A DNA stretch of 64,000 bases from JAWLCQ01 sp041687095 (GTDB taxonomy: Bacteria; Planctomycetota; Phycisphaerae; SM23-33), in assembly GCA_041687095.1 (NCBI GenBank), contig JAWLCQ010000002.1, forward strand, positions 1-64,000, given 5' to 3'. This document shows positions 55,030 through 64,000 of the stretch, piece after piece (position 1 is the stretch's first letter; every line of letters starts with the position of its first letter). Position numbers and translations under genes: made by a program. The notes below the pieces were generated by a model, which was given only the letters and a program-made list of their open reading frames with translations, was not told the DNA's origin and made no database searches.

Positions 55030-57324
55030 TCAGAAAGTCCAGCCGAACGTAAAGCTGAAGACCTGCGTGTCGTCCTCGTCGTCCTGGCTCAGCGGCCAGG
55101 CGAAGTCGAACGTGAAGGGCACGGGCCCGAAGAACGGGATGATCCAGCGGATCCCGAACCCGACCGCCGCCCGGTACGTCGTGACCTCGAAGTCGCTCTC
55201 CACCGTGCCGGTGTCGAGGAAGACGGCCCCGCGGATGATGTCCTGGATGAGCGGGAACGAGTACTCCGTGCCCGCGAACACCATGAACTCCCCGCCGATC
55301 GGGTCATCGTTGCCCACGGCGGCCGATCGGGGGCTGATCCCGCGGTAGTCGAACCCGCGGACGCTCCCCAGCCCCCCGCCGTAGAACCGCTCGAACACGG
55401 GGGCATCCCCGAAGATGTAGCCGACGCTCGCCCGCGACGCCAGGATGTGCTTGCGGTCCAGCACGTCCGTGTACAGCGTGTGGTACAGTCGGTAGTCCGC
55501 CTTCGCGGTGGTGAACGTGAAGTCGCCCACCGTCTGCTCCACCGACAGGCGGAGCATGTCGCCCCGCGAGGGGTTCCAGCGGCTGTCGGTGCGACTGCGG
55601 ATCAGCGCGCCCTCGACGCTCGCCAGCAGGTGCGAGCCCTCCAGTTCCAGAATCTCGGGGGCCGCATCGGACTCCAGGTCGTCGAGCTTCACGCCCTGGA
55701 CCCGTCCCGACACCTGCCCATGCCAGCGGTTCTTGAAGGTGTGGCCCACCGAGACGCTCGTCCCGTACCGCGATTCGAGGTACTTCTCGCGGTCGCGGGT
55801 GAACAGGAACAACTGCGTCCCCAGCGAGTAGGGCTTGTCGAACAGGTAGGGGTTCTCCCAGTCCAGGTGGAACCGCATCATCTCGGTCCCGGGCTCGGCG
55901 ACGATGCGGAAGGTCTCCCCCGCGCCCTTCCAGGCACGGCCCTCCAGCACGTCCCGCAGCGAGCCCGGCCAGGCGAGGATGTCGAAGTTCCGCTGCTCAA
56001 AGGAGATATTGCCCAGCAGCCCCTGCTGCGAACTCACCCCCACGCCGATCATGAAATTGGCCGTGCGGCCCTCGCTGACCTCCACCAGCAGCTCCCGCAT
56101 CCCGGGGGCCTGCCCGATCGGGGTCAGGTTCACCGTCTCGAACAGCCGTGAGTCCTTCAGTCGCCGCTCCGCCTCCCGGACGGCCGCGAGGTTGAAGAGC
56201 TGCTCGGGGTAGACGGTGATTTCGCGGCGGATGACGCGGTCCTGCGTCAGGGGGTTGCCCCGGATGATCACCTGTCCCAGGCGGTACTGGTCGGACTCGC
56301 GGACGGTGATGACGAGGTCCACGACCCCGGGCTCGTCCTGGAAGCGGCGGGCGGCATCGATGTCGGCGTAGATGTACCCCAGTTCGCCGTAGGTGTTCCG
56401 CAGGGCCTCCAGGTCCCGCTGGACCGCCATCGCCGTGTAGAACTCCCCGGGGTGCAGCTCCATCCGCCGCACCAGCTCCGCGTCGCTGAACAGGGTGTTG
56501 CCTTGGAAGACGACCTCGTCGATGCGGTAGCGGGGGCCCTCGCGGATGACGAAGGTGAGTTCGACGTCCTTCTTGTCGGGGCTGAACTCCAGCCGCCGGC
56601 CGACCTCGGCGTCGAGGAAGCCCTCGCGGATGTAGAGGTTGCGGAGGGTGTGGACGTCGCGTTCGAGCTGCTCGGCGTCGAGGAACCCGGCGATGATCGG
56701 CCAGAGGCGCTCGCGCGTGGCGATCTCGCTCTTGAGCTTGAAGTTTCCGAAGTACTCGTTGCCCTCGATCTCCAGGTCACGGATGCGGACGCGGGGACCC
56801 TCGACGATGCGGTAGACGACGCGGCCCTCGTCGAGCAGGCGGGGATCGTAGGTGATCTCGGCGAAGTAGTAGCCCTTCTCGCGGTAGGTCTGGAGGAGGT
56901 CGGTGCGGCCCTTCTCGACGCTGTAGGGCTCCAGGGGGGAGCCCTCGCGGAAGCCCAGGACCTTCCGCAGATCTCCGGTCTCCAGGGCCTTGTTCCCCTC
57001 GAAGGTCAGCTCGCCCAGGACGGGGCGCTCCTCGACGAAGAACGTCACGAGGACGCCCTGCTCGGTAGGAGTCTTGGCGGCGCGGACGCGATGGAACTGC
57101 CCCGTCCCCAGCAGCCGCTGCTGGTCGGCCTGCACGATGGCGTCGTTGTACAGGTCGCCCGGGCGCGTGCGGACGTTCACGAGGACCGCGTTGTCGCTCA
57201 GTCGCTCGTTGCCCACGATGCGGACCTCGCGGACCACGTCCGGGCCCGTAGGCAGCTCCTGGGCCGCCAGCGTTCCCGCCAGCAGCAGCACCGCCGCCAG
57301 TGTCATCCGTCCTCGTGCTCTCAC
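55030..57324 (-). CDS. bamA: Outer membrane protein assembly factor BamA
   Basis: 764 residues. Signal peptide (MRARGRMTLAAVLLLAGTLAAQE), five POTRA domains starting at about 30, 103, 182, 269 and 351, and a 16-strand barrel (about 430-764) with the VRGF motif in GGLGSVRGFDYRG and C-terminal Phe (FGWTF). Inserts beta-barrel proteins into the outer membrane. GTG at 57324 is chosen for the AAAGGTGGAG in front; ATG at 57306 is an alternative. First gene of the leftward operon. Confidence 0.95.
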   Translation of the reverse strand: MRARGRMTLAAVLLLAGTLAAQELPTGPDVVREVRIVGNERLSDNAVLVNVRTRPGDLYNDAIVQADQQRLLGTGQFHRVRAAKTPTEQGVLVTFFVEERPVLGELTFEGNKALETGDLRKVLGFREGSPLEPYSVEKGRTDLLQTYREKGYYFAEITYDPRLLDEGRVVYRIVEGPRVRIRDLEIEGNEYFGNFKLKSEIATRERLWPIIAGFLDAEQLERDVHTLRNLYIREGFLDAEVGRRLEFSPDKKDVELTFVIREGPRYRIDEVVFQGNTLFSDAELVRRMELHPGEFYTAMAVQRDLEALRNTYGELGYIYADIDAARRFQDEPGVVDLVITVRESDQYRLGQVIIRGNPLTQDRVIRREITVYPEQLFNLAAVREAERRLKDSRLFETVNLTPIGQAPGMRELLVEVSEGRTANFMIGVGVSSQQGLLGNISFEQRNFDILAWPGSLRDVLEGRAWKGAGETFRIVAEPGTEMMRFHLDWENPYLFDKPYSLGTQLFLFTRDREKYLESRYGTSVSVGHTFKNRWHGQVSGRVQGVKLDDLESDAAPEILELEGSHLLASVEGALIRSRTDSRWNPSRGDMLRLSVEQTVGDFTFTTAKADYRLYHTLYTDVLDRKHILASRASVGYIFGDAPVFERFYGGGLGSVRGFDYRGISPRSAAVGNDDPIGGEFMVFAGTEYSFPLIQDIIRGAVFLDTGTVESDFEVTTYRAAVGFGIRWIIPFFGPVPFTFDFAWPLSQDDEDDTQVFSFTFGWTF

Positions 57325-57400
57325 GTCGTGCTCCACCTTTCCCGGCGGTGCGGTGGCGCGCGGAGCGGCCGCGCGCAAACCCACCCCCGACCGGCTGCGG

Positions 57401-57486
57401 AACGTACCCCCCCGAGACCCGGAAGTCAAGCAATCCGCCGTCCTCGATCTGCGGTGCTTGATTTTTCGGTTCGCCCCGGATACTAC
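57401..57486. promoter_or_regulatory. Divergent promoters of bamA and the GH172 gene
   Basis: Plus strand: TTGATT (57458-57463), 17-nt spacer, TACTAC (57481-57486), about 48 nt before the GH172 ATG. Minus strand: TTGACT (57424-57429), 17-nt spacer, TACGTT (57401-57406), about 80 nt before bamA. The plus promoter is the better match. Confidence 0.5.
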
Positions 57487-57533
57487 TCCGCGCACACCCA
57501 ACACAGGCTTGCCCGTTTAGAAGGAGAGTCCGC

Positions 57534-59198
57534 ATGCACCGTTTCGGCGCTGACCTGTCCCGCCTGCGTAACGCCCGTACGCTCCGCGCGTCGTCCTGGG
57601 ACCCCACCGGCCGCAACCGCGATAACTGGATCATCCCCCCCGGGGAGTCCCGCGTGCTCGCGGACCTCTCGGGCCCCGGGTGCATCACGCACATCTGGAC
57701 CGCCCAGCCCGCCCGCTTCCGCCGCTGCGTCCTCCGCTTCACCTGGGACGACGGCCCCTCCCCCAGCGTCCTGGCGCCCGTGGGCGACTTCTTCTGCCTG
57801 GGCCACGAGTTGGTCAACTCCTTCCAGAACGCCCTGTTCTCGGGCTCGACCAACCGCCCCAACCAGTTCAACGTCGGGGTGGGGCTCAACTGCTACGTCC
57901 CCATGCCCTTCCGCCGCCGCGCCCTGCTCGAGATCGTCAACGAGAGCGACGAGCCCCATCCGATGTGGTTCTACGTCGACTACGAGCGCCACGACGAGCC
58001 CCCCGCGGAGGACGTCGGCTACTTCCACGCCGAGTTCCGCCGCACCTGCCCCTTCGGGGGGTGGGGCCCGGAGATCCTCGTCAACACCCCCCAGGCCGAC
58101 GCCCCCAACGAGAAGGAGATCGCCTGGAGGAACAACTACGTCATCCTCGACACCCAGGGCCGCGGGCACTACATCGGGTGCAACCTCTCCGTCACCAACT
58201 TCCAGGGCACCTGGTGGGGCGAGGGCGATGACATGATCTGGGTGGACGGCTACCACTGGCCGCCCGACCTCCACGGGACCGGCAGCGAGGACTACCTCGG
58301 GCACGCCTGGGGCATGCAGGCCAACGCCTTCCTCCGCAACGGCACGTCCCTGCACGAGGCCCACACCGGGGGCTACCAGACGAGCTACGTCCTGCACCTG
58401 GAGAACCCGGTGCACTTCCGCGAGCAGATCAAGGTCACGATCGAGCACGGCCATGCCAACCACCTCGCCAACGAGATGAGTTCCACCGCCTACTGGTACG
58501 CCGCCGCCCCCACCCGCGTCGCCCCGCTGCCCCCCGTCGCGAAGCGCCTCCCCGTCCCGCGAGACAACCAGGGCCGCTGGCTGCACGACCGTAAGCGGCA
58601 GTGCCCGGGCGCCCCCGTCGAGGTGACCCCCGAGATGGAGGCGATGAAGGCCTCCTGGGCCAAGCTGCACCCCACGCTCCCCCCCGTCGAGGCCAAGTGG
58701 TTCTCCCCCTTCCTCCGCTGCTGGCGGATCTCCGAGCTGCGCCCTCGCCCCCGCGGGGGCGTACGAAACGCCCCGCCCGTGGGGCTCGGGGACGCGACGC
58801 TCGGCTGGCAGCCCCTGCCGGCCGACACCGCGGGCTTCGTCAACGTGCACGACGCCGTGGCCCTGCAGGACGGAGTGGTGTACCTCGCGACGCGGGTGCG
58901 GGTGGACCGGGCGGGGACCTGGAACCTCCACGTCGGGCACGACGGGGGCGTCCGCGCCTTCCTCGATGGCCGCGAGGTCCTGTGTACGGAGGGAACGGTG
59001 AACCCCGCGCCCACGCTGCGGTCCCAGGCGCCGATGGACCTGCACCCCGGGGAGCACGAGATCGTCATTGCCCTCGACACCGATCAGGGCCGCGGCTGGG
59101 GCGTCTTCGCCCGCCTGGAGATCCCGCCCGGGCACCGCAAAGGCAAGGCCGCCTTCCCCGCCGAACCGCTCTGCGACACCCGGGCGGGCAAAGAGTAG
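57534..59198 (+). CDS. GH172-family (DUF2961) glycoside hydrolase
   Basis: 554 residues without a clear signal peptide. Jelly-roll GH172 signature: SGPGCITHIWTAQP near 45, then WWGEGDDMIWVDG (about 225-237) and HGTGSEDYLGHAWG (about 245-258), where the two glutamates known as nucleophile and acid in the family lie. Characterised GH172 enzymes act on alpha-D-fructofuranosides and D-arabinofuranosides (arabinogalactan, difructose anhydride). The last 150 residues contain a PA14-like module (TWNLHVGHDGGVRAFLDGREVL). Start is supported by AAGGAGA. Confidence 0.88.
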   Translation: MHRFGADLSRLRNARTLRASSWDPTGRNRDNWIIPPGESRVLADLSGPGCITHIWTAQPARFRRCVLRFTWDDGPSPSVLAPVGDFFCLGHELVNSFQNALFSGSTNRPNQFNVGVGLNCYVPMPFRRRALLEIVNESDEPHPMWFYVDYERHDEPPAEDVGYFHAEFRRTCPFGGWGPEILVNTPQADAPNEKEIAWRNNYVILDTQGRGHYIGCNLSVTNFQGTWWGEGDDMIWVDGYHWPPDLHGTGSEDYLGHAWGMQANAFLRNGTSLHEAHTGGYQTSYVLHLENPVHFREQIKVTIEHGHANHLANEMSSTAYWYAAAPTRVAPLPPVAKRLPVPRDNQGRWLHDRKRQCPGAPVEVTPEMEAMKASWAKLHPTLPPVEAKWFSPFLRCWRISELRPRPRGGVRNAPPVGLGDATLGWQPLPADTAGFVNVHDAVALQDGVVYLATRVRVDRAGTWNLHVGHDGGVRAFLDGREVLCTEGTVNPAPTLRSQAPMDLHPGEHEIVIALDTDQGRGWGVFARLEIPPGHRKGKAAFPAEPLCDTRAGKE

Positions 59199-59303
59199 TC
59201 CCAGGGCCATCGTGTCTTGACGCTTGTGAAGGGCGGGGCGGGAGCGTAAAGTGACTCACAAACCACGTCAGTCGGCATCATGTCGGCTAGAAGGAGTGAC
59301 GGT

Positions 59304-59642
59304 ATGGCGAATCTGAGTTTTGACGCATCGATCGGGGCCATTCTGCTGGTGTTCTACCTCTATCTGTTGGTCCGCCCGCAGTACGTCCGCCGGCAGTTCC
59401 CGTTCCTCATCGGGGCCGGGGCCATCGTCCTGAACCTGCTGCTCATCGGGATTCTCGTTGCCGCCGGGGCCAATCGCACCGTGATCGGGATCTTCGCCAT
59501 CCTGCTGAACACGATCGCCCTGCTGGGTGGCCTGCTGGCGTGCTACGGCGGCACGTTGCCGGGCGGCGTGGAGCAGATGGTCAACCGGACGAGCCCGCCC
59601 CCGATGGGCCCCCCGCCCACGGGCGGCACACCGCAGGCATGA
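59304..59642 (+). CDS. Small membrane protein, unknown
   Basis: 112 residues from ATG with AAGGAGTGA at the ideal distance; a longer frame from 59280 lacks one. Three membrane segments (IGAILLVFYLYLLV, FLIGAGAIVLNLLLIGILVAA and VIGIFAILLNTIALLGGLLACYGG) then a Pro-rich tail (PPPMGPPPTGGTPQA). Family not recognised. A possible promoter (TTGTGA at 59224, 17-nt spacer, TAAAGT at 59247) lies just upstream. Confidence 0.7.
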   Translation: MANLSFDASIGAILLVFYLYLLVRPQYVRRQFPFLIGAGAIVLNLLLIGILVAAGANRTVIGIFAILLNTIALLGGLLACYGGTLPGGVEQMVNRTSPPPMGPPPTGGTPQA

Positions 59643-60132
59643 TGAGCGAACGGAACGATCCCACGCGCTCGTCGCCCCGCGTCTCATCCGCTCCGTAGCA
59701 CCCCTCGATCCCCAGGTGCAAGGCAGGGTGTCACCCGCAAGCGGCGCTGTCGGCTGCTTGCGGGTGACAACCCGCGGACGGTTACGAGGTCTCGTAACCG
59801 TTCCTGCGGTGCCATCGCAAAGCGTCTTCTCTTCGTGGCGTGGGCACAAGCGCCCATGCGTCCCACGGACCTCTTGCGCGTGGCGGAAGACCCAGAGCAG
59901 GGGGAGCCGCCCCTTGTGATGCACCGGCGGGATGCCCCTCGACCTGCCGATGGCCGTGACCGTTCTTCACAACCCGCACCCGAATCCGGCGCTCCCCCCC
60001 GCTGCGTCACCCCAATAAAACGAGCAGGGATGCAGCGGACGCACGGAATGGAGGTCGTCCATCTTGATCCCGTGCATCCCCTGCATCCCTGCTCGCGTTT
60101 GCGGGAGGTGTAGTTGGGGGGGGGGCGGAGAG
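59643..60132. repeat. Repeat-rich intergenic region
   Basis: Three structures: a 13-bp perfect stem GTCACCCGCAAGC (59730-59742 with 59756-59768), possibly a terminator; CGGTTACGAG-GT-CTCGTAACCG (59779-59800); and a long inverted repeat with ends CGAGCAGGGATGCAG (60021) and CTGCATCCCTGCTCG (to 60095) enclosing GCACGG...CCGTGC. The last shares CTGCATCCC words with 1594-1612. No gene. Confidence 0.7.
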
Positions 60133-60936
60133 CTACCGCCTCCGCCGCAGGAGGCCAACCGCCCCAAGGCCCAGGATCGCCAGCGTCGCGGGCTCGGGGA
60201 CGATGAGCTTGTCCTTGCGAACCTCCGCCTTCTGGAACCCGGGGATCACGAAGTCCCACTGGAACGCCCACTCCACGTCGCCCGGGCCCACGGGCCCGGC
60301 CGTGTCGCTCAGCGTCGTCGCCGACCCGTCATTGAGCGAGTCGAGGATCGTCGAGGAGATGCCAACGGCGTAATGGCTGGGAGCGGCGAGGGTCACCGTC
60401 TCGCTCGCCCACGAGCTGCCCCCGTCGGTCTGGTACACGCGGTTGCTGCCGATCTGGATCTCCCCGCTGTCGTCATCGGCCGTCCCGCCCACGTCCAGGT
60501 TGCAGTACTGGAAGAGGTGGAACTCCATCGGGGTGGCGGTATCGTTCCAGATCTCGACGATCTCGGCGATGTCGGAGCTGCCGCTGCCGATCGCCCCTCC
60601 GTCGAGGCTCACCGTGAGCATCATCGTGAAGCTCGGGCCCGCGTACTCCAGGTACACGTAGTCGCTGCCCACCGGCAGGATGAACGGGGTCCCGAGCGAG
60701 TCGATCGACTGCTCCGGGCCCGTGGGACCCACGCGATACCAGAACCACTGGCGGAAGAGGTGCTGGACCCCATCCACAACCCAGTCGTACATGCCCGCGT
60801 TGGACGTGGGGTCGATCCGTACCGTCGAGTTGTCGTTGCTGAGGACGATCTCCGCCGAGGAGATCCCGGCTGGGAGGACCAGGGCGGCCACCAGGACCAG
60901 CCCGGCCCACCCTGCGATTCTGCGATGTGCGTTCAT
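60133..60936 (-). CDS. PEP-CTERM sorting domain protein, paralogue 1
   Basis: 267 residues. Signal peptide (RRIAGWAGLVLVAALVLPAGISSA), beta-rich body and tail IVPEPATLAILGLGAVGLLRRRR. The body shares with the next gene the blocks MYDWVVDGVQHLFRQWFWYRVG, PEQSIDSLGTP and ILDSLNDGSATTLSDTAGPVGPGDVEWAFQWD, so the two arose by tandem duplication. Predicted surface protein; function unknown. Start is defined by AAAAGGAAGAGG in front of ATG. Confidence 0.85.
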   Translation of the reverse strand: MNAHRRIAGWAGLVLVAALVLPAGISSAEIVLSNDNSTVRIDPTSNAGMYDWVVDGVQHLFRQWFWYRVGPTGPEQSIDSLGTPFILPVGSDYVYLEYAGPSFTMMLTVSLDGGAIGSGSSDIAEIVEIWNDTATPMEFHLFQYCNLDVGGTADDDSGEIQIGSNRVYQTDGGSSWASETVTLAAPSHYAVGISSTILDSLNDGSATTLSDTAGPVGPGDVEWAFQWDFVIPGFQKAEVRKDKLIVPEPATLAILGLGAVGLLRRRR

Positions 60937-61192
60937 TGCCTCTTCCTTTTTAATGCCATGCCGGTTGCCGCCTGCGGTGCGACCCGCCGCCAACCTGCAG
61001 GTTCCCTCGCTCTGCGACTCCACATACCGCCCCGCAAACCGGGACGATGTTCCGAAATGCCGTTCTCCACGCCTCGCGGGGCTCCTCTGGATGGCCCCAC
61101 GCGCTTCCGCCAAACCACGCGGATCGCCGAGCAAAGCACGCCCCTGTGATGGGCAGGCGCTTTGTTCCGCGCGTTCTCCGCGGCAGGACGGA

Positions 61193-62038
61193 TTAGTTCA
61201 ACCGGCGGCCGCGACGACGCAGCAGGGCGGCGAATCCGACCGCCAGCAGCGACAGCGTCGCGGGCTCGGGGACGTTGAACATGTCCGGGCTGATCGTCTT
61301 GGCCTTGCTGATCGAGAGCGTCTCGCCCGGGGCCAGCGTGTGGTCCCACTGGAAGGCCCAGGTCACGTTGCCCTGCCCCAGCGGGCCGGCGAAGTCGTTC
61401 AGCGTCGTCGGGGACGCGTCGTTCAGCGAATCGACGATCTCGGGGAAGTAGGCGACCTGGAAGTGGTTCGGGAAACTGCTCACCACCGACTCGCTCGCCG
61501 AATAGAGGCTCCCATCCTGCTGGGCGCGGTTGCCCCCGACGATCTGCCCGTAGTCCCCGGCAATCACGTTGTCGAGGTTCAGGTCCACGTACTGGAAGAA
61601 ATGCAGGTCCATCACGGATCCCGACACGTTCGTCAGCTCGATCTGCTCCGTCACGCTCGCCCGGTTGGACCCCGGTGCGTTGCCGCGGAGGATGAACCGC
61701 AGGTTCACCAGCAGGTCCGCCCCGGCGTACTGGATGTCCATGATGTCGGGGTTCGGATCGCCATTTCCGTTCTGTGTGCTGAATGTCGGGGTCGCGAGGG
61801 TGTCGATGGACTGCTCCCCGCCCGTGCTCCCGATGCGATACCAGAACCACTGCTGCACCAAGTGGTCCGTGCCGTCCACGTACCAGTCGAACATGCCCGC
61901 ATCGGAGGCCGGGTCAAAGTAGGCCTGGGAATTGCGGTCCTGGAGCAGAATCGGTTCCGCGACGGCCGCCCCGGTCAATACCAGCAGGGCCGCCGCGCCC
62001 ACGAGTCCGTACACTGTGTTTCTCACGTTGCGCCCCAT
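61193..62038 (-). CDS. PEP-CTERM sorting domain protein, paralogue 2
   Basis: 281 residues. Signal peptide (VYGLVGAAALLVLTGAAVAE), body with MFDWYVDGTDHLVQQWFWYRIG, EQSIDTLATP and IVDSLNDASPTTLNDFAGPLGQGNVTWAFQWD, and tail NVPEPATLSLLAVGFAALLRRRGRR. Upstream in-frame codons (ORF from 62401, or from ATG at 62319) would add 90 residues before the signal peptide; the predicted promoter makes that ATG unlikely because its ribosome site would lie before the transcript start. GGAGAG precedes the chosen ATG. Confidence 0.85.
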   Translation of the reverse strand: MGRNVRNTVYGLVGAAALLVLTGAAVAEPILLQDRNSQAYFDPASDAGMFDWYVDGTDHLVQQWFWYRIGSTGGEQSIDTLATPTFSTQNGNGDPNPDIMDIQYAGADLLVNLRFILRGNAPGSNRASVTEQIELTNVSGSVMDLHFFQYVDLNLDNVIAGDYGQIVGGNRAQQDGSLYSASESVVSSFPNHFQVAYFPEIVDSLNDASPTTLNDFAGPLGQGNVTWAFQWDHTLAPGETLSISKAKTISPDMFNVPEPATLSLLAVGFAALLRRRGRRLN

Positions 62039-62547
62039 GAAGCTCTCCGTCCTTTCCTTCCGTCGAATGCCGATGCGTGGTCCCACGACCTGCGCGCAAA
62101 CCAACACAATAACCGCGTTACGTTGATCGAATGGAGCGCGAGCGGGTCGGATCCTCGCACACCACGTCTTCCAGGCACATCTGCCGCCTGGCCGGCGAGC
62201 GTCGCGACGCCCGAGATGGGCGAAGCGGCAATGAGTACAGCCTCCTCCCCGACGGCTTGGGCAAAACGAGCGAGCATCCAAGCGAGCTCCAGGCTCAGGA
62301 GCCGCGCGCCGGTTCGTCATTACACCTCCTACTCTATGTGCGACAGTCTTTTTGTCAAGTCTCAATCCGCAGGAAACCGTGTAAAGATTGGAATAATCCA
62401 CGGATCTACGGGAGTTACCGTACGTCCCGGGCCCTTATCCCGCCGTCCGTTACGCAGGGGCTTCCCCCGTGGGGGCGATGCGGTACAATGCCTCCAGCCC
62501 GGCCGAGGCGATCGCGGCCGGCACACACCCCAGCAAGGAGTCCGCCC
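62039..62547 (-). promoter_or_regulatory. Promoter and ~287-nt leader of the PEP-CTERM pair; divergent region
   Basis: Minus strand: TTGACA (62353-62358), 16-nt spacer, TAGAGT (62331-62336). This leaves a leader of about 287 nt, similar in length to the one upstream of the 10262-10861 gene. GTACAG at about 62229 plus GGCTTGGGCA 13 nt later resembles GTACAG...GTTGGGCA at 11043-11074 in the other leader. The right half (62359-62547) precedes the sulfatase and contains no further gene. Confidence 0.5.
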
Positions 62548-64000
62548 ATGAAGGCCGTCATGGTGATGTTCGACACGCTCAACCGCCGCATGCTGCCCCC
62601 CTACGGGTGCGACTGGACGAAGATGCCCAATTTCCAGCGCCTCGCGCAGCGAAGCGTCACCTTCGACAACGCCTACGTGGGCTCCATGCCCTGCATGCCC
62701 GCCCGCCGCGAGCTGCACACCGGGCGGTACAACTTCCTCCACCGCTCCTGGGGCCCCCTGGAGCCCTTCGACGATTCCACCCCCGAACTCCTGTGGCGAC
62801 ACGGGGTCTACACGCACCTGTCCACCGACCACTACCACTACTTCGAGGACGGAGGCGCCACCTACCAGTCCCGCTACCGCACGTGGGACTTCTCCCGCGG
62901 GCACGAGGGCGACCCGTGGATCGGCCAGGTCGCCGAGCCCGAGAGGGTCCCCTGCCTCGCCGACCGCGGAACCTCCGAGCGGTGGCGGCAGGACTTCGTC
63001 AACCGCCCGTTCATGGCCCGCGAGGAACTCCAGCCCCAGGCGAAGACCTTCGCCGCCGGGCTCGACTTCCTCCGCCGCAACCACGACCAGGACTCGTGGT
63101 TCCTCCACATCGAGACCTTCGACCCCCACGAGCCGTTCTTCACCCAGCAGCACTACAAGGACCTCTACCCCCACGACTACGAGGGCCCCCGCTTCGACTG
63201 GCCGACCTACGGGCCCGTCACCGAGACGCCCGAGCAGGTCGCCCACTGCCGCTACGAGTACGCCGCCCTCCTGAGCATGTGCGACGCGTACCTCGGCAAG
63301 GTCCTGGACCTCTTCGACGAGTACGGCCTGTGGGAGGACACGATGCTCATCGTGAACACCGACCACGGGTTCCTCCTGGGCGAGCACGACTGTTGGGCCA
63401 AGTGCTGGGCGCCGTTCTACCAGGAGGTCGCCCACATGCCGCTGTTCGTCTGGGACCCGCGGACGCGCGTCCACGACGTCCACCGCCAGGCCCTCGTGCA
63501 GACCATCGACCTGCCCGCGACGCTGCTGGACTTCTTCAACGTCGCTCTCCCCCCCGACATGCAGGGCGTGCCCCTGCGGCAGACGATCCTCGACGACACT
63601 CCGGTCCGCTCGGCCGCCCTGTTCGGGCTCTACGGGGCGCAGGTGAACGTCACCGACGGGCGGTACGTCTACATGCGCGGGCCCGCGGACCGGGCGAGCA
63701 ATGGCCCGCTGTACCAGTACACCCACATGCCCACGCACATGACCTCCCGCTTCAGCGTGGAGGAGATGCGGACGCTGGAGAAGGGCCCGGCGTTCTCGTT
63801 CACCAAGGGCTGCCCGACGATGCGCCTCAACGGGGGCTGCTGGGTCCGCGACCCGAACATGCCCGCCCTGCAGACGTACCTCTTCGACCTCGAAAGCGAC
63901 TACGAGCAGCGGACGCCCATCGACGACCCGGCCATCGAGCAGCGGATGATCGACCACCTCGTCCGCCTCATGAAATGGAACGACGCCCCCCGCGAGCAGT
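62548..64000 (+). CDS. Sulfatase (3' end cut by window)
   Basis: At least 484 residues; the frame is open at the end. Sulfatase signature CMPAR with the formylglycine Cys49 (MPCMPARRELHTGR); the first metal-binding motif is simplified (MVMFDTLNRRMLPPYG, Asp9); NTDHGFLLGEHD supplies the metal-binding Asp and His (about 270-282). Needs a formylglycine-generating enzyme, not in this window. Sulfatases of this class in planctomycetes act on sulfated polysaccharides. AAGGAG before ATG. No signal peptide is visible, so it may act in the cytoplasm. Confidence 0.9.
   Translation, partial: MKAVMVMFDTLNRRMLPPYGCDWTKMPNFQRLAQRSVTFDNAYVGSMPCMPARRELHTGRYNFLHRSWGPLEPFDDSTPELLWRHGVYTHLSTDHYHYFEDGGATYQSRYRTWDFSRGHEGDPWIGQVAEPERVPCLADRGTSERWRQDFVNRPFMAREELQPQAKTFAAGLDFLRRNHDQDSWFLHIETFDPHEPFFTQQHYKDLYPHDYEGPRFDWPTYGPVTETPEQVAHCRYEYAALLSMCDAYLGKVLDLFDEYGLWEDTMLIVNTDHGFLLGEHDCWAKCWAPFYQEVAHMPLFVWDPRTRVHDVHRQALVQTIDLPATLLDFFNVALPPDMQGVPLRQTILDDTPVRSAALFGLYGAQVNVTDGRYVYMRGPADRASNGPLYQYTHMPTHMTSRFSVEEMRTLEKGPAFSFTKGCPTMRLNGGCWVRDPNMPALQTYLFDLESDYEQRTPIDDPAIEQRMIDHLVRLMKWNDAPREQ

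Noticed and set aside
61193..62401. 94-residue N-terminal extension of PEP-CTERM paralogue 2 from ATG at 62319 with AGGAGGT in front
   Set aside because: The ribosome site would lie before the predicted transcript start, and the extension would precede a clear signal peptide.

Overview
The window is 64 kb of very GC-rich bacterial DNA with about 45 protein genes, one tRNA-His and no rRNA, CRISPR array or intact transposon. The organism is Gram-negative (BamA, Skp/OmpH and a lipid A gene cluster). It carries several PEP-CTERM surface proteins whose C-termini read VPEPATLALLGLG.. followed by arginines. It also carries uroporphyrinogen-decarboxylase-like methyltransferases, a GH172/DUF2961 protein, a GH78-like and a GH28-like enzyme, and a sulfatase. 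With the dense palindromic repeats, this profile fits a planctomycete (Phycisphaerae-like) or a close relative. That assignment is inference; no marker gene settles it.

Layout. 0-10 kb: AsmA-like protein, URO-D-like methyltransferase, RecQ, an isolated LpxB, a peptidyl-arginine-deiminase-like protein, a Gfo/Idh/MocA oxidoreductase and a cyclophilin. 10-15 kb: two PEP-CTERM proteins, a second URO-D-like protein, a DksA-like protein with a half-lost zinc finger, an antitoxin followed by a truncated PIN toxin, and an orphan FlgM. 15-20 kb: GH28 and MnmG, a GYF membrane protein, tRNA-His. 20.4-24.5 kb: a consensus FNR-type box followed by ferredoxin, flavodiiron protein and hybrid cluster protein, which together look like an anaerobic NO/O2/hydroxylamine detoxification unit. 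24.8-31 kb: FAD oxidoreductase, sugar epimerase, GH78-like enzyme, DUF4143 ATPase. 31.1-42.9 kb: a heme locus that runs from glutamate-1-semialdehyde through siroheme to heme by the Ahb route: hemL, precorrin-2 dehydrogenase, hemB, hemA, hemC, cobA-hemD, ahbC, and one polypeptide joining AhbD, AhbA and AhbB. Stops and starts overlap from hemB to ahbC. 43-49 kb: small SAP/Rho-N-like protein, LysE exporter, Mfd, PpiC lipoprotein. 49.1-57.3 kb: an outer-membrane biogenesis operon read leftward: bamA, skp, lpxD, lpxC-fabZ fusion, an lpxA-like paralogue without catalytic histidine, lpxA, and a Gfo/Idh oxidoreductase. 57.5-64 kb: GH172, a small membrane protein, two tandem paralogous PEP-CTERM proteins and a sulfatase cut by the window end.

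The most unusual feature is a set of short palindromic repeats inserted in frame inside core genes. I see at least six sequence families, in mnmG (one family B/C site plus a second, proline-rich expansion of unclear origin), the ferredoxin gene, hemA, hemC (two sites), hemD, ahbC, and ahbDAB (at least four sites). They lengthen HemA, HemC and MnmG by about 100-140 residues each. Other copies lie between genes. One copy sits exactly where the AhbD start codon would be expected. Together with the AhbD-AhbA-AhbB fusion this makes the heme locus the part of the window most worth follow-up.
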